Source of the DNA: Bradyrhizobium diazoefficiens | GTDB lineage: Bacteria > Pseudomonadota > Alphaproteobacteria > Rhizobiales > Xanthobacteraceae | Reading direction: 5' to 3' | NCBI RefSeq assembly: GCF_016616235.1 | Contig: NZ_CP067100.1 | Coordinates: forward strand, 992,001-1,056,000 | Length of the DNA: 64,000 nucleotides | Part shown: positions 44,991 to 53,872 of the stretch, in pieces | Layout: each line of letters starts with the position of its first letter | Position numbering within the stretch: the first letter of the stretch is position 1 | Notes under the pieces: generated by a model | Database searches by the model: none | Told to the model about the DNA's origin: nothing | What the model saw: the letters and a program-made list of their open reading frames with translations, nothing else | Position numbers and translations under genes: made by a program

Positions 44991-45353
44991 GGTGAGCATC
45001 AGAACGTGGTGCCTGTCGACGATGTCGCGCCCGCCGCTGCCTGGCGCTGGGCATGGCTGACAGGCTGCTGAAGATCGACGTGCCGGCAGCACGTCACCGC
45101 CGACCGCACCGTGACGGCCGCCGGCCTCGATCAGCCGCCCCAGGTCCTGCGTCGTCAATGGCTCAGAGCGCCCAGAGGTAGGCTTCTGGCAGCATTTCGC
45201 CGACGTAGGTTCAGCCCTGAGCGGTCACGCCGCACGCAGTTGATTTCCGGAACCGGATCTCGCCCGCCCGTTCGCGCTCCCTGGCACCCTCCTTGCTCAG
45301 TCAAGACCAAAGCCAGGCCTCGATGGAGAGGCCGTTTCAAGTTGAGGCAGGCG
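44991..45353. other. Gap without recognisable gene
   Basis: No supportable gene in either strand; the open frames here are Arg/Pro-rich. It may contain remains of older coding sequence and the promoter of the small gene at 45354. Confidence 0.4.
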
Positions 45354-45602
45354 ATGCAGGAAGTGTCCCGTTCTGGTGCTGCTGGCGAACTCCGGCTCGA
45401 TGCGTTGATCGCCGATCTGTGGTGGCGCGTTCGACTCATCAACACCGACATTCTCGAGGAAGAGGCGAGAAGCGGCGTCTTGGACGTGCAGCAGCCGAAT
45501 TATCCGCTGCTGGCGCTGAACCTTCGTGCGCGACGCGACAATCTGGTCTCGACGATCGGCGTGCTCGAGCAGCGTGCGAGGTCAATGTCGGAGGCGGCCT
45601 AA
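45354..45602 (+). CDS. Small conserved hypothetical protein
   Basis: An 82-residue protein starting MQEVSRSGAAGELRLDALIA behind TTGAGGCAGGCG, then LWWRVRLINTDILEEEARSG and a helical C-terminus (RARRDNLVSTIGVLEQRARS). An in-frame extension upstream is Arg/Pro-rich and unlikely to be coding. Mostly helical and soluble; I do not recognise the family. Its gene stands alone between the c-di-GMP protein and the patatin operon. Confidence 0.6.
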   Translation: MQEVSRSGAAGELRLDALIADLWWRVRLINTDILEEEARSGVLDVQQPNYPLLALNLRARRDNLVSTIGVLEQRARSMSEAA

Positions 45603-45899
45603 GCGCGGTCTCCGGCGCGGCCGGAAAACGCCGGCGGTCTCGCCGGCCTGGCCCGATCGACCCCGCGGCATCTTCTAGGACACGAGGAAGCCGGCGCTTC
45701 GAGGTGCCGACAGCGGGCGGCCGCGGCCGGGGCGCGTGAATCCATCGTGAATGAACTCACGCCTCAGCCAAAATGTGCTGGCGCCGGCCAAAAACTCCGT
45801 GCAATCTTGGCGGGAGATTTTTGAATGATGTCTTGATTTTCGAGCGGAGCTCGCCGGGCTTCGATCCGGCAGAAGCTACCCTTGCAGGGACTTTTGGTC
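45603..45899. other. Gap before the patatin operon
   Basis: No supportable gene. It should hold the promoter of the patatin operon. An AGGGAC-like site lies about 9 bases before the patatin start. Confidence 0.4.
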
Positions 45900-48815
45900 A
45901 TGCCGTCGCCCGTTGTCGCCGAAGCCCTTGAGCCGGTTCGCACGGATATTGCCGATAATGGCGATGTGCTGCTGGATGAGTTGCGTGCGATCGAGCAGCG
46001 GCGCGCTCTGCTTGCGGCGTCCGACGGCGCGCCGCCGCCCGCCCACGCACCGGCGCACGCTCCGGACACCCCGCTGGACCAAAAGCTCGAGGCGTTCGTC
46101 GCCAAGGCTGCAGACCTCGATTTGTCGGCCCTGTGTCTGTCGGGCGGCGGCATTCGCAGCGCTGCGTTCGCGCTCGGCGTGGTGCAGGGGCTCGCCGCGC
46201 GCAAGATCCTGCGGAGATTCGATTACCTCTCCACGGTGTCTGGCGGCGGATACACCGGCGCCATGCTGACGGCCTGGGTGCAGCGCGCCGGTTACGACGA
46301 TGTCGAGAAGGAACTTGTCGATCATCCCAAAAGCCACGCGACGATCTCCCCATTGCAGCATCTGCGCCGGTACAGCAGCTACCTGTCGCCGAGCGCAGGA
46401 TTGCTCTCGACCGACATGCTGGCGCTGGTTGCGCTCTATGTTCGAAACCTGCTGCTGAACTGGTTCGTGCTGATTCCCATCTTGATGGCGGTGATCATCG
46501 CGCTAAAATGGGTGACGCAATGGGCCTGGACGTTCGAGGCCGGCGCCACGGAGGTGGCGATGTTCGGCCTGTTGGCCGTGGCTCTTGCCGGCACCTCGAT
46601 GGTCGATTCCCTGCAACAGCGGCCGGGCTGGGGCGACGAATCCTCCAGCCGCTCGCGCTTCCTCGTGCTCGAACTGCTGCCGACGCTTGTCGCCGGGGTG
46701 CTGATCAGCGTTGCCGCACTGAAGATCTATCAGCAATCGGAGGCTCATGCGGCCGTCGAGGGCGGCAGCTGGCTGCTGAAGCTTCTGACGGGACTCAAAT
46801 GGTACGGCAATGTCTCGGTGGTCGCCGCCGGCACCTACTTCGTTGCCGCGGTACTCGCCCTATCCTTCTCACCGCCGCGTGCCGGCAAGGACGATGACAA
46901 ATCGACCTCGGAGAATATCCGCACAGGAGATCTGCATAAGGGCGTCCTGCACAGGGGCATATTGATCGTATTGGCGCTGACGGCCTCGGGTGCCCTTGTC
47001 GGTCTGCTGCTTGCCAGAATCATCGAAGCCATCGGTGCGCCGTCGCCGGGAGTGACCGATGGGGCGGTGTCGCCGGTCAAGGTGTTCCTGTTGATGTGCC
47101 TTGGACCGTCGGTGTTCATGACCGCGGTGTTTCTCGCCGAGCTGCTTTACTGTGCGCTGACCGGCAAGGTGTCCTGGGGCGATGCCGAGCGGGAGTGGCT
47201 GGGCAGGGCGGCCGGCTATCACGCCCGCGCGGCGGTGTTCTGGTCGCTGGCGTTTGCCGTGGTCTATCTTGGTTCGTACGGCATCAACTATCTCTACAGG
47301 GAGTCGGTCACCTCGCTCAGCGGCTTGCTTGCAAGCGGCGGGATGGCCGGCGTGGTCGCAAGCCTGGTCGGCAAATCGTCATCGACCATGGCCGTGTTCA
47401 AGAAGGGCTATGCGACCCTTGCCAGCCGATCGCTCAACGTCGTCCTCGCGGTGGCGGCGACCGCGTTCATCATCGTCCTGACGAGCGTCCTTTCCACCGC
47501 GGTCGACTGGCTTATCCTGCCCGAGCGCAAGGCGCTCTGGTTCGACGAAAAGCACGCCGTGCTCTGGCCGCTGTTCTGGGTGCTGTTCTGGACGGCCCTC
47601 GTCGGTGCAGTCGCGTCATGGTTCGTCAACACCAACCGCTTCTCGCTTCATGGTGTCTATCGCAACCGGCTGATCAGGACGTTTCTCGGGGCTTCGAAAG
47701 AGAACCGCAAACCCAATGCGTTCACGGATTTCTACGAGAGGGACAACCTCAATCTGAGCGAGCTCTGGCCCAACGCCACGTCCGGCGACAAGGAGAAGAC
47801 TCCGCCGCAATATCTCGTGCAGAACATCGCGATGAACATCATCGCGACCCGCGAGCTGGCGTGGCAGGAGCGCAAGGCGATGTCCTTCGTCGTGACGCCA
47901 TGGTGGTGCGGGTGCGGGGACCAGAACAGCGAATCGCAGGTCATGCGCGCCGATCTCTCCGGCGCCTCGGGCTGCTACCGGCCCGCGAAAAGCTATGGTG
48001 GAGGTATCAGCGTCGGAACCTCGATGGCGATCTCCGGCGCAGCCGCAAGCCCCAACATGGGCTATCATTCCTCGCCCGCCCTCAGCCTGTTACTGACTTT
48101 CTTCAATGTCCGTCTCGGTGCCTGGCTCGGCAATCCCAACACTGCCGGAAAGAGCACCTGGCGGCACGCCGGGCCCAGGATCGCCGGCTGGCCGATGATC
48201 CAGGAGGCGCTGGGATTGACCGACGGGACAAAGGGGTACGTCTATCTTTCCGACGGTGGGCATTTCGACAATCTCGGTCTCTACGAGATGGTTCGGCGCC
48301 GCTGCCGGCTGATCATCATCAGCGACGCCGGTTGCGATCCGGATTTCGGCTTCGAGGATCTCGGCAACGCGTGCCGGAAGATCTCGATCGATCAGGACAT
48401 CGACATCGAGTTCGAGGCGCTGAAGATGGTCTCCCGCAAGACGCCGCCGGTCGAAGGGCCCTATTTCGCGGTCGCCAGGGTCAAGTACCGCGATCCCGGT
48501 GCCAAGGAGGGGATCCTTGTCTACATCAAGCCGAACTTCCAGGGCATCGAGCCGATCTCGGTTCGCAGCTACGCCCTGAAGGCAACGTTATTCCCGCACG
48601 AAAGCACGGCGGACCAGTTCTTCGGCGAGTCCCAATTCGAAGCCTATCGCGCGCTCGGCCGCTTTGCGATCGACCATATCGATGGTGCGCCGGGCAAGAC
48701 CTATCCGGACGTGACCGCGTTCGTCACGGAGATCAGGGCGCACGCCGCCAAGGCGGCACCGGCATCAGCACAGCCGCCCGCGACTGATCGCGACACCGGC
48801 ACTTTGGACACTTGA
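45900..48815 (+). CDS. Giant multi-pass membrane patatin-like phospholipase
   Basis: A 971-residue protein in which a patatin fold is split by a membrane region. The N-terminal part has the oxyanion motif CLSGGGIRSAAFALG near residue 90 and the serine elbow DYLSTVSGGGYTGAML near 118, a variant of GxSxG. About eight membrane helices follow (residues about 175-620). The catalytic Asp lies far downstream in YVYLSDGGHFDNLG near 785. Ordinary patatins are 300-400 residues. Residues are intact for a Ser-Asp lipase, probably acting at the membrane. It heads a three-gene operon. Confidence 0.87.
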   Translation: MPSPVVAEALEPVRTDIADNGDVLLDELRAIEQRRALLAASDGAPPPAHAPAHAPDTPLDQKLEAFVAKAADLDLSALCLSGGGIRSAAFALGVVQGLAARKILRRFDYLSTVSGGGYTGAMLTAWVQRAGYDDVEKELVDHPKSHATISPLQHLRRYSSYLSPSAGLLSTDMLALVALYVRNLLLNWFVLIPILMAVIIALKWVTQWAWTFEAGATEVAMFGLLAVALAGTSMVDSLQQRPGWGDESSSRSRFLVLELLPTLVAGVLISVAALKIYQQSEAHAAVEGGSWLLKLLTGLKWYGNVSVVAAGTYFVAAVLALSFSPPRAGKDDDKSTSENIRTGDLHKGVLHRGILIVLALTASGALVGLLLARIIEAIGAPSPGVTDGAVSPVKVFLLMCLGPSVFMTAVFLAELLYCALTGKVSWGDAEREWLGRAAGYHARAAVFWSLAFAVVYLGSYGINYLYRESVTSLSGLLASGGMAGVVASLVGKSSSTMAVFKKGYATLASRSLNVVLAVAATAFIIVLTSVLSTAVDWLILPERKALWFDEKHAVLWPLFWVLFWTALVGAVASWFVNTNRFSLHGVYRNRLIRTFLGASKENRKPNAFTDFYERDNLNLSELWPNATSGDKEKTPPQYLVQNIAMNIIATRELAWQERKAMSFVVTPWWCGCGDQNSESQVMRADLSGASGCYRPAKSYGGGISVGTSMAISGAAASPNMGYHSSPALSLLLTFFNVRLGAWLGNPNTAGKSTWRHAGPRIAGWPMIQEALGLTDGTKGYVYLSDGGHFDNLGLYEMVRRRCRLIIISDAGCDPDFGFEDLGNACRKISIDQDIDIEFEALKMVSRKTPPVEGPYFAVARVKYRDPGAKEGILVYIKPNFQGIEPISVRSYALKATLFPHESTADQFFGESQFEAYRALGRFAIDHIDGAPGKTYPDVTAFVTEIRAHAAKAAPASAQPPATDRDTGTLDT

Positions 48816-48828
48816 GGAGGATGATGTC

Positions 48829-49704
48829 ATGCGCATGAAACTCTTTGTTGCGGCACTTCTCCTCCCGGTCTCCGCAGTACCGATATTCGCGCAGACATTC
48901 GACGAGCAGGCGATCTGTGCCGCCATCAACAGGCCCGGGCTGTTCTACGCCCGCAGCCAGCCGCCATACCAGTACTGGCCAGTGAACGGCACGCCACTTT
49001 CCTATGACAGGGATGCGCGCTTCGTCCTGATCACGGCGCCGGTGCCGCCCCGGCAGGGGCGCGACTACGAGGGCGTTTGGCATGTCCGGACCCAGACCAT
49101 TGCCGAGCTGAGCAAGCGGGCGAACAAGGCCTATGTCTATCGCCCGCCGGTCAAGACGCGCTGCTCCCGCGATGAGCTTCCGGCATTCGAGGGAGGGGAC
49201 CGGCTGGTGACGTTGACGGCGTATCTGGATCACCATTTGTCGGATCCGGACCACCCGCGCCAGAAGGTATACAGCCTCAGTCGGCGGTTCCACATGCCGA
49301 TCCAGGATGTCGCGGCCAATGATTGCGTCTGGACCGACGACGACAAGGCTTTCGATCTCAACGGCACATATGGCTTCTCCGGTGTGAATCGGCGTGACCT
49401 GGACTCCGCGTTTGAGGCCGCCACGACGCTGGTGCCGCGTGCCTACGCCTCGTCGTCGAGTTACCAGGGGCTGAGCTCGCAGTTCGCTTATCGCGACACG
49501 CCCAATGGCGTCTGCGTCTCCTTTGCCTCGCCGATTCCGACCGGGCCGGTGCCGCGCGGCGGCTGGTTCAGCAACGCCTATGACGACGCCATGCAGGCGG
49601 CCGCCGGCTGGAAGCCGAAATCGACGCTGCTCGTCATCAAGCGGCTCGAGGGAAGGCGGGTGATTCCGTTGACATCGAAGACAATCACTTGGGCCGACCG
49701 ATGA
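48829..49704 (+). CDS. Secreted protein of unknown function in the patatin operon
   Basis: A 291-residue protein with a clear signal peptide (MRMKLFVAALLLPVSAVPIF, cleavage after AQ near residue 22). The mature part has several cysteines and aromatic-rich stretches (YARSQPPYQYWPVNG, NDCVWTDDDKAFDLNGTYGF) but matches no family I know. It starts 13 bases after the patatin stop behind TGAGGAGGATGATGTC, and its TGA overlaps the next start in ATGA. Possibly a periplasmic partner or inhibitor of the lipase. Confidence 0.75.
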   Translation: MRMKLFVAALLLPVSAVPIFAQTFDEQAICAAINRPGLFYARSQPPYQYWPVNGTPLSYDRDARFVLITAPVPPRQGRDYEGVWHVRTQTIAELSKRANKAYVYRPPVKTRCSRDELPAFEGGDRLVTLTAYLDHHLSDPDHPRQKVYSLSRRFHMPIQDVAANDCVWTDDDKAFDLNGTYGFSGVNRRDLDSAFEAATTLVPRAYASSSSYQGLSSQFAYRDTPNGVCVSFASPIPTGPVPRGGWFSNAYDDAMQAAAGWKPKSTLLVIKRLEGRRVIPLTSKTITWADR

Positions 49705-50381
49705 GCCTGGACGCAGGAAGCGCGATGCCCGTGGTGCCAAGGTCCGGCTGGAGGCGCGTGCTCGAATGGCGCTTGCTGCCGGTCAACAAGCTGCTTCAGA
49801 CCAAATGGATGCAGCAGATCTTCCCGAAACTGCTGTGGCTGGTGGTTCCGCTTCAATATTATTATGCGCAGCAATTGCCGGCCGGTTTCGGCCTCGAAAG
49901 CTACCTGCCGTCGGCGGCCCTCGTCATCGTTCTGGTGGCGTCGATGGTCTGCGTTGCCGGGGTGATCGCGATCGGGTATCCGCGCTCGAAATATTACTAC
50001 GACGCCGCCCGCTCCCTGGTCTCGTCGATGCTCGGCACCTGGGGGTTTGCGCTGGCTCTGGTGTGCCTTTCGTCCAGCCTCACGGGAGGGCGCTCCTCCC
50101 GCCCCGATGACGTTGTCAGGGATTTCCTGTGCCCGCGTGAACCGGTCTCCTGGATGAAGAAGGCCTGCGACTCGGAATTGATGCAGCCCGTGCTTGTCTA
50201 TTTCGTCTATGCGCTCGCCGGCGCGGTGCTGCTGACGATGCTCATTCATGGCTGCGCCCGCATCAAGGCGGAACGCAACGAAGATTACCGCCCGCTCCAG
50301 GAGCCGAACCTCGTCGTCGTGGCGATCGCGGTCGCCATGTTGATGGCGTTCTTCCAGTGGCTGATCACGACGGGTGGCTGA
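49701..50381 (+). CDS. Four-helix membrane protein of unknown function in the patatin operon
   Basis: A 226-residue protein with about four membrane helices (residues about 45-65, 72-92, 110-128, 165-185) plus one at the C-terminus. It begins MSLDAGSAMPVVPRSGWRRV; the start is fixed by the ATGA overlap with the preceding secreted-protein gene. No family recognised. Its coupling to the secreted protein suggests the two meet at the inner membrane. Confidence 0.72.
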   Translation: MSLDAGSAMPVVPRSGWRRVLEWRLLPVNKLLQTKWMQQIFPKLLWLVVPLQYYYAQQLPAGFGLESYLPSAALVIVLVASMVCVAGVIAIGYPRSKYYYDAARSLVSSMLGTWGFALALVCLSSSLTGGRSSRPDDVVRDFLCPREPVSWMKKACDSELMQPVLVYFVYALAGAVLLTMLIHGCARIKAERNEDYRPLQEPNLVVVAIAVAMLMAFFQWLITTGG

Positions 50382-50565
50382 CCGGAACGTCGAATCCCGC
50401 CGTCTCGTGGCATATTGCAGGATGCTGCCGGACCGCCGGCCGACGAGACGCAACGGGCATCACCGCATGGCTCGAATGCCCCCGGCGATTGCGGGAGCAC
50501 GAGTTGAATTCACGCCGCGTCTTCCTGTGATATTGCTGGCCTGCGCACCTTCCCGCGAGGCCCCC

Positions 50566-51225
50566 ATGCTCCCCATTCCCGCCGACATCTTCACCGAGCC
50601 CGAGGACGTCTCGCCCGACGGGCTTGCCAATCTCGGCCCGCTGCGGCGCCTTGCCGGCACCTGGCAGGCGGACAAGGGCATCGACATCAATCCGAAGGCG
50701 GAGGGGCCGGAGCGGCGGACCTTCATCGAGCACATCCGGATGGACCCGATCGATCCGCAAGCCAACGGGCCGCAGCTGTTCTATGGCCTGCGCTATCACA
50801 TCCACATCAACACGCCCGAGGAGGACATCACCTTCCATGACCAGGTCGGCTACTGGCTGTGGGAGCCCGCGACCGGGCTGATCATGCAGACCTTGGCGAT
50901 CCCGCGCGGGCAGGTGCTGCTTGCCTCGGGCAAGGCCGGGCCGGGTGACAGGACGATCTCCGTCGCGGCCAAGCGCGGCGACACCGCCTACGGGATCTGC
51001 TCGACCGATTTCCTGGAACAGGCGTTTCGTACCGATGCCTATCGTTGCGACATCACCTTCAACGAGGACGGAAGCTGGACCTATCTGATCCAGACCGAGT
51101 TGTTCGTCCGCGGTGCGCCGTTCAATCACCACGACAGCAACACGCTCAAGCTGGTCGCGCCGCCCAAGCTCAATCCGCTCGCGGCGATCGTCAACGATCG
51201 CACCAAGGGCGGGCCGGCGGCCTGA
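50566..51225 (+). CDS. Heme-binding beta-barrel (nitrobindin/FABP-like) protein
   Basis: A 219-residue protein of the bacterial FABP-like/DUF1794 group (nitrobindin fold). The signature GPLRRLAGTWQADKGID near residue 25 and the later FHDQVGYWLWEPATGLIMQT strands form a ten-stranded barrel, and the C-terminal HHDSNTLKLV supplies histidines. Related proteins bind heme. The ATG at 50566 gives normal N-terminal alignment. The next gene follows after 22 bases. Confidence 0.8.
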   Translation: MLPIPADIFTEPEDVSPDGLANLGPLRRLAGTWQADKGIDINPKAEGPERRTFIEHIRMDPIDPQANGPQLFYGLRYHIHINTPEEDITFHDQVGYWLWEPATGLIMQTLAIPRGQVLLASGKAGPGDRTISVAAKRGDTAYGICSTDFLEQAFRTDAYRCDITFNEDGSWTYLIQTELFVRGAPFNHHDSNTLKLVAPPKLNPLAAIVNDRTKGGPAA

Positions 51226-51247
51226 TGCGCGGCTACGGAGAATTTGC

Positions 51248-51970
51248 ATGAAGCCTTACGTCATCTGTCTGATGCACTCCAGCCTGGACGGCCGGACCCA
51301 TCCGAGCCGCTGGCGGCCGAAGGGCGCCGGCACCGACTGGTTCGAGAAGATCCACGATGAGCTCGGCGCGGATGCCTGGGTGATCGGCCGCGTCACCGGC
51401 TCGGAGTTCGCCAGGGGCAAGCCCTATCCGGCGTCCGGCGAGACGTTTCCGCGCAAACACTGGTTCGCCTGGGGCGATGCCGAGAAACCGGATGTGAAGA
51501 ACTATGGCGTCGTCCTCGACGCCCAGGGCAAGATCGCCTGGGGGCGATCCGATATCGGCGGCGATCCGATCGTCGTGGTGCTCACCGAGGGCGTGCCGGA
51601 CTCGCATCTGGCCGGGCTCCGCGGCGAGGGCGTGTCCTACGTCTTCGCTGGCAGGTCCGAAATCGACCTGACGCTGACGCTGGACATCCTCAATCGCGAG
51701 CTTGGGGTGAAGCGTCTCTTGGTGGAGGGCGGCGGCGTCGCCAATGGCGCGTTCCTGCGCGCGGGCCTGATCGACGAATTCAACCTGATCCTCAGCCCGG
51801 CGATCGATGGCGCGACAGGCGCGCCCTTCGTGTTCGATTCAACTGACGCGGATGGCGACAAGCGCGCACCGATCACGGCGATGACGCTGGAGAGCACGCG
51901 GGAGCTCGGCGGCGGCGTCCTGCTGCTGCGCTATCTGATCAAGAACGATCCGCAAGCCGTGGCGACGTAA
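51248..51970 (+). CDS. RibD C-terminal-domain / dihydrofolate-reductase-like reductase
   Basis: A 240-residue protein. It starts MKPYVICLMHSSLDGRTHPS and has the pyrimidine-deaminase-reductase pattern RLLVEGGGVANGAFLRAGLI near residue 165. RibD-C enzymes reduce riboflavin precursors with NADPH; stand-alone copies act on unknown nitrogen heterocycles. It is placed between the heme-barrel protein and an amine-oxidase-like flavoprotein, and all three are probably cotranscribed. Confidence 0.85.
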   Translation: MKPYVICLMHSSLDGRTHPSRWRPKGAGTDWFEKIHDELGADAWVIGRVTGSEFARGKPYPASGETFPRKHWFAWGDAEKPDVKNYGVVLDAQGKIAWGRSDIGGDPIVVVLTEGVPDSHLAGLRGEGVSYVFAGRSEIDLTLTLDILNRELGVKRLLVEGGGVANGAFLRAGLIDEFNLILSPAIDGATGAPFVFDSTDADGDKRAPITAMTLESTRELGGGVLLLRYLIKNDPQAVAT

Positions 51971-51979
51971 AGCGCCGGC

Positions 51980-53251
51980 ATGTCGGACAAGCCGGAGCAC
52001 ATCATCGTCGTCGGCGCCGGCGCGGCCGGATTAATGGCGGCGCGCGAGGTCGCCCGTGCGGGCCGGACAGTGACGATCCTGGAGGCGCGCGAGCGCTGCG
52101 GCGGGCGCATTCATTCGCTGCCGGCCTCGGAGTTCGGCTACCCCGCCGATGGCGGCGCCGAATTCGTCCACGGCGAGGCGAACGTCACGCGCGCGCTGCT
52201 GCGTGAGGCCGGACTGTCGCTGCAGGAGATCGAAGGCACGCAATGGAGCTTTGACGGCGCCAAGTTCTCGCGCGAGGATCGTCACGATCCGCATGAGGCG
52301 GAGCTTCATTCTGTACTCAGCGCGCTGAAGGACGACCTCACGCTCGCCGAATTCCTGCGCCGCCATTTCGCCGGCGACAAATATGCGCGGCTGCGCCATT
52401 CGGTCGAACGGATGGTCGAGGGCTATGATGCTGCCGACCCCGCGCGCGCCTCGACCCTGGCGCTGCGCGAGGAATGGATGGATGGCGGGCGCCGCGTGCA
52501 GGCGCGCATCAATGGCGGTTACGGCGCGCTGATCGAATTTCTGGCGGCCGAGTGCCGCAAGGACGGCGCCGCGATCCGCTTTGGCTGCGTGGTGTCGGGT
52601 ATCGAAGAGAAGGGCGGCGGCGTGGCGGTTCGCTGCGCCGGCAGCGACGTGCATGGCTGCGATCGCGTGATCCTCACCGTGCCGCTGCCTTTGCTGCGCG
52701 ACATCGCCCTGCCCGCAGCCGCACGCGCGAAGGCTGCGGCTGCCGACGACATCGGTTTCGGCAACGTCATCAAGATCCTTCTGCGGTTTGCGCGGCCATG
52801 GTGGCGCGAGCGCAACCAGGATCTCGCGGACATGACCTTCCTGCTCTCGGACGAGGCAGTCCCGGTGTGGTGGACGCGATATCCGGATCAGCGTCCGGTG
52901 CTCACCGGCTGGTTCGGCGGCCCGCGCACGGCGGAGCTGCAAAGCCTCGATCCGCAGGGACTGATCGATGCGGGCATCGAGTCGCTCGCCGCCATCTTCG
53001 GCCTGTCGCGCGAGGATATCGCGCGCGACCTCGTGGCGGCCGCGGCCACCAACTGGGCGCACGATTGCTTCGCCCGCGGCGCCTATTCCTGGGCGACACC
53101 ACGCACGCGCGCGGCGCAGGCGATGCTCGCGCGCGCCGATGGGCCTGTGCTGCTCTCCGGCGAAGCGCTCTATCGCGGCCGCGACATGGGGACGGTCGAG
53201 GCGGCGCTGGCGAGCGGGCTGGAGACGGCGGAGATGATCCTGCGGGGATAG
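51980..53251 (+). CDS. Flavin monoamine-oxidase-family FAD oxidoreductase
   Basis: A 423-residue flavoprotein. It has the dinucleotide motif IIVVGAGAAGLMAAREVARA at residues 8-27, then LEARERCGGRIHS, and the C-terminal FAD part LLSGEALYRGRDMGTVEAAL. This is the amine-oxidase/phytoene-desaturase-like family, with polyamine or amino-acid-derived amines as typical substrates. It begins 9 bases after the RibD-like gene and ends at a strong terminator. Confidence 0.88.
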   Translation: MSDKPEHIIVVGAGAAGLMAAREVARAGRTVTILEARERCGGRIHSLPASEFGYPADGGAEFVHGEANVTRALLREAGLSLQEIEGTQWSFDGAKFSREDRHDPHEAELHSVLSALKDDLTLAEFLRRHFAGDKYARLRHSVERMVEGYDAADPARASTLALREEWMDGGRRVQARINGGYGALIEFLAAECRKDGAAIRFGCVVSGIEEKGGGVAVRCAGSDVHGCDRVILTVPLPLLRDIALPAAARAKAAAADDIGFGNVIKILLRFARPWWRERNQDLADMTFLLSDEAVPVWWTRYPDQRPVLTGWFGGPRTAELQSLDPQGLIDAGIESLAAIFGLSREDIARDLVAAAATNWAHDCFARGAYSWATPRTRAAQAMLARADGPVLLSGEALYRGRDMGTVEAALASGLETAEMILRG

Positions 53252-53256
53252 GAAAG

Positions 53257-53278
53257 AGGCCCGCATCGCTGCGGGCCT
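53257..53278. terminator. Bidirectional terminator hairpin
   Basis: AGGCCCGCA (53257-53265), TCGC loop and TGCGGGCCT (53270-53278) form a perfect 9-bp stem 5 bases after the amine-oxidase-like stop. It lies 6 bases from the end of the convergent His-rich protein gene, so it can serve both. Confidence 0.75.
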
Positions 53279-53284
53279 TCGGTG

Positions 53285-53599
53285 TTACCAGCGGCTGCTG
53301 CCGAAGCTGAAGCTCACGCCGGGACCACCGCCGTAATATCCGTACGGCCCACCGCCGTAATAGCCGTGATGGCGCGGGTAATAACCGTAGCTTCTGTGGT
53401 ACGGACGATAATAGCCATGGTGATGGCGCCAGTGATGATGGCGGTGGCCATGATAATGACGCCGGTGCTGCGCGCTGATATCGGTCGCCTGGCTTCCTCG
53501 CGCGCTCTGCTTTGCGCTCGTGTTGTCGGCCGCCTGCGCCGCCGATCCGCCGGCAAGTGCCGCAGCCCCGACCGCCATCGCGACAAAAAGATACTTCAT
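53285..53599 (-). CDS. Small secreted His/Tyr/Gly-rich protein
   Basis: A 104-residue protein with signal peptide MKYLFVAMAVGAAALAGGSA (cleavage after AQA near residue 23). The mature part is dominated by His, Tyr, Gly and Arg (HRRHYHGHRHHHWRHHHGYY, then GYYGGGPYGYYGGG), so it may bind metal or pack in the envelope. Histidines are grouped in the first half of the mature chain. Such proteins are common and fast-evolving in Bradyrhizobium; no function known. Confidence 0.7.
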   Translation of the reverse strand: MKYLFVAMAVGAAALAGGSAAQAADNTSAKQSARGSQATDISAQHRRHYHGHRHHHWRHHHGYYRPYHRSYGYYPRHHGYYGGGPYGYYGGGPGVSFSFGSSRW

Positions 53600-53692
53600 G
53601 GATGGGCCTTGGCTGCGTTCCGTCGAGGGCGGGCGTCGAAACGACGCAGACCAGTTCCGACTGGGCAAGCGAATGGACGCGCGTCGCGCGAT

Positions 53693-53872
53693 CTATTGTC
53701 GCACCGATGCAAGCCAATCGATCACCTCGGCGGTGGTGACGATGCGCGCGAATTCACCGTTCAGATTCGACAGCGTCATCGCGTGGATCTCCTCGGCGGA
53801 ATGTGCCTCGCCGTCCGGCCCGGTGCGGTCGAAGGTCCAGGTCGCATCTTCGCCGTCGCCACAAATCCCCAC
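53693..53872 (-). CDS. Possible small protein overlapping the end of dsbB
   Basis: A 59-residue frame ending with ATWTFDRTGPDGEAHSAEEI and MTLSNLNGEFARIVTTAEVI before the stop at 53693. Codon texture is good in this frame from about 53850 down. A GTG at 53872 or the ATG at 53779 could start it. It overlaps the last 97 bases of dsbB, where the DsbB tail is low-complexity (TAPGRTARHIPPRRSTR). So either a small gene overlaps dsbB or a frameshift altered the dsbB end. Confidence 0.4.
   Translation of the reverse strand: MGICGDGEDATWTFDRTGPDGEAHSAEEIHAMTLSNLNGEFARIVTTAEVIDWLASVRQ

Noticed and set aside
47096-48787. 563-codon frame inside the patatin gene
   Set aside because: Arg-rich alternative frame of the same strand; patatin motifs and hydrophobic helices lie in the other frame.
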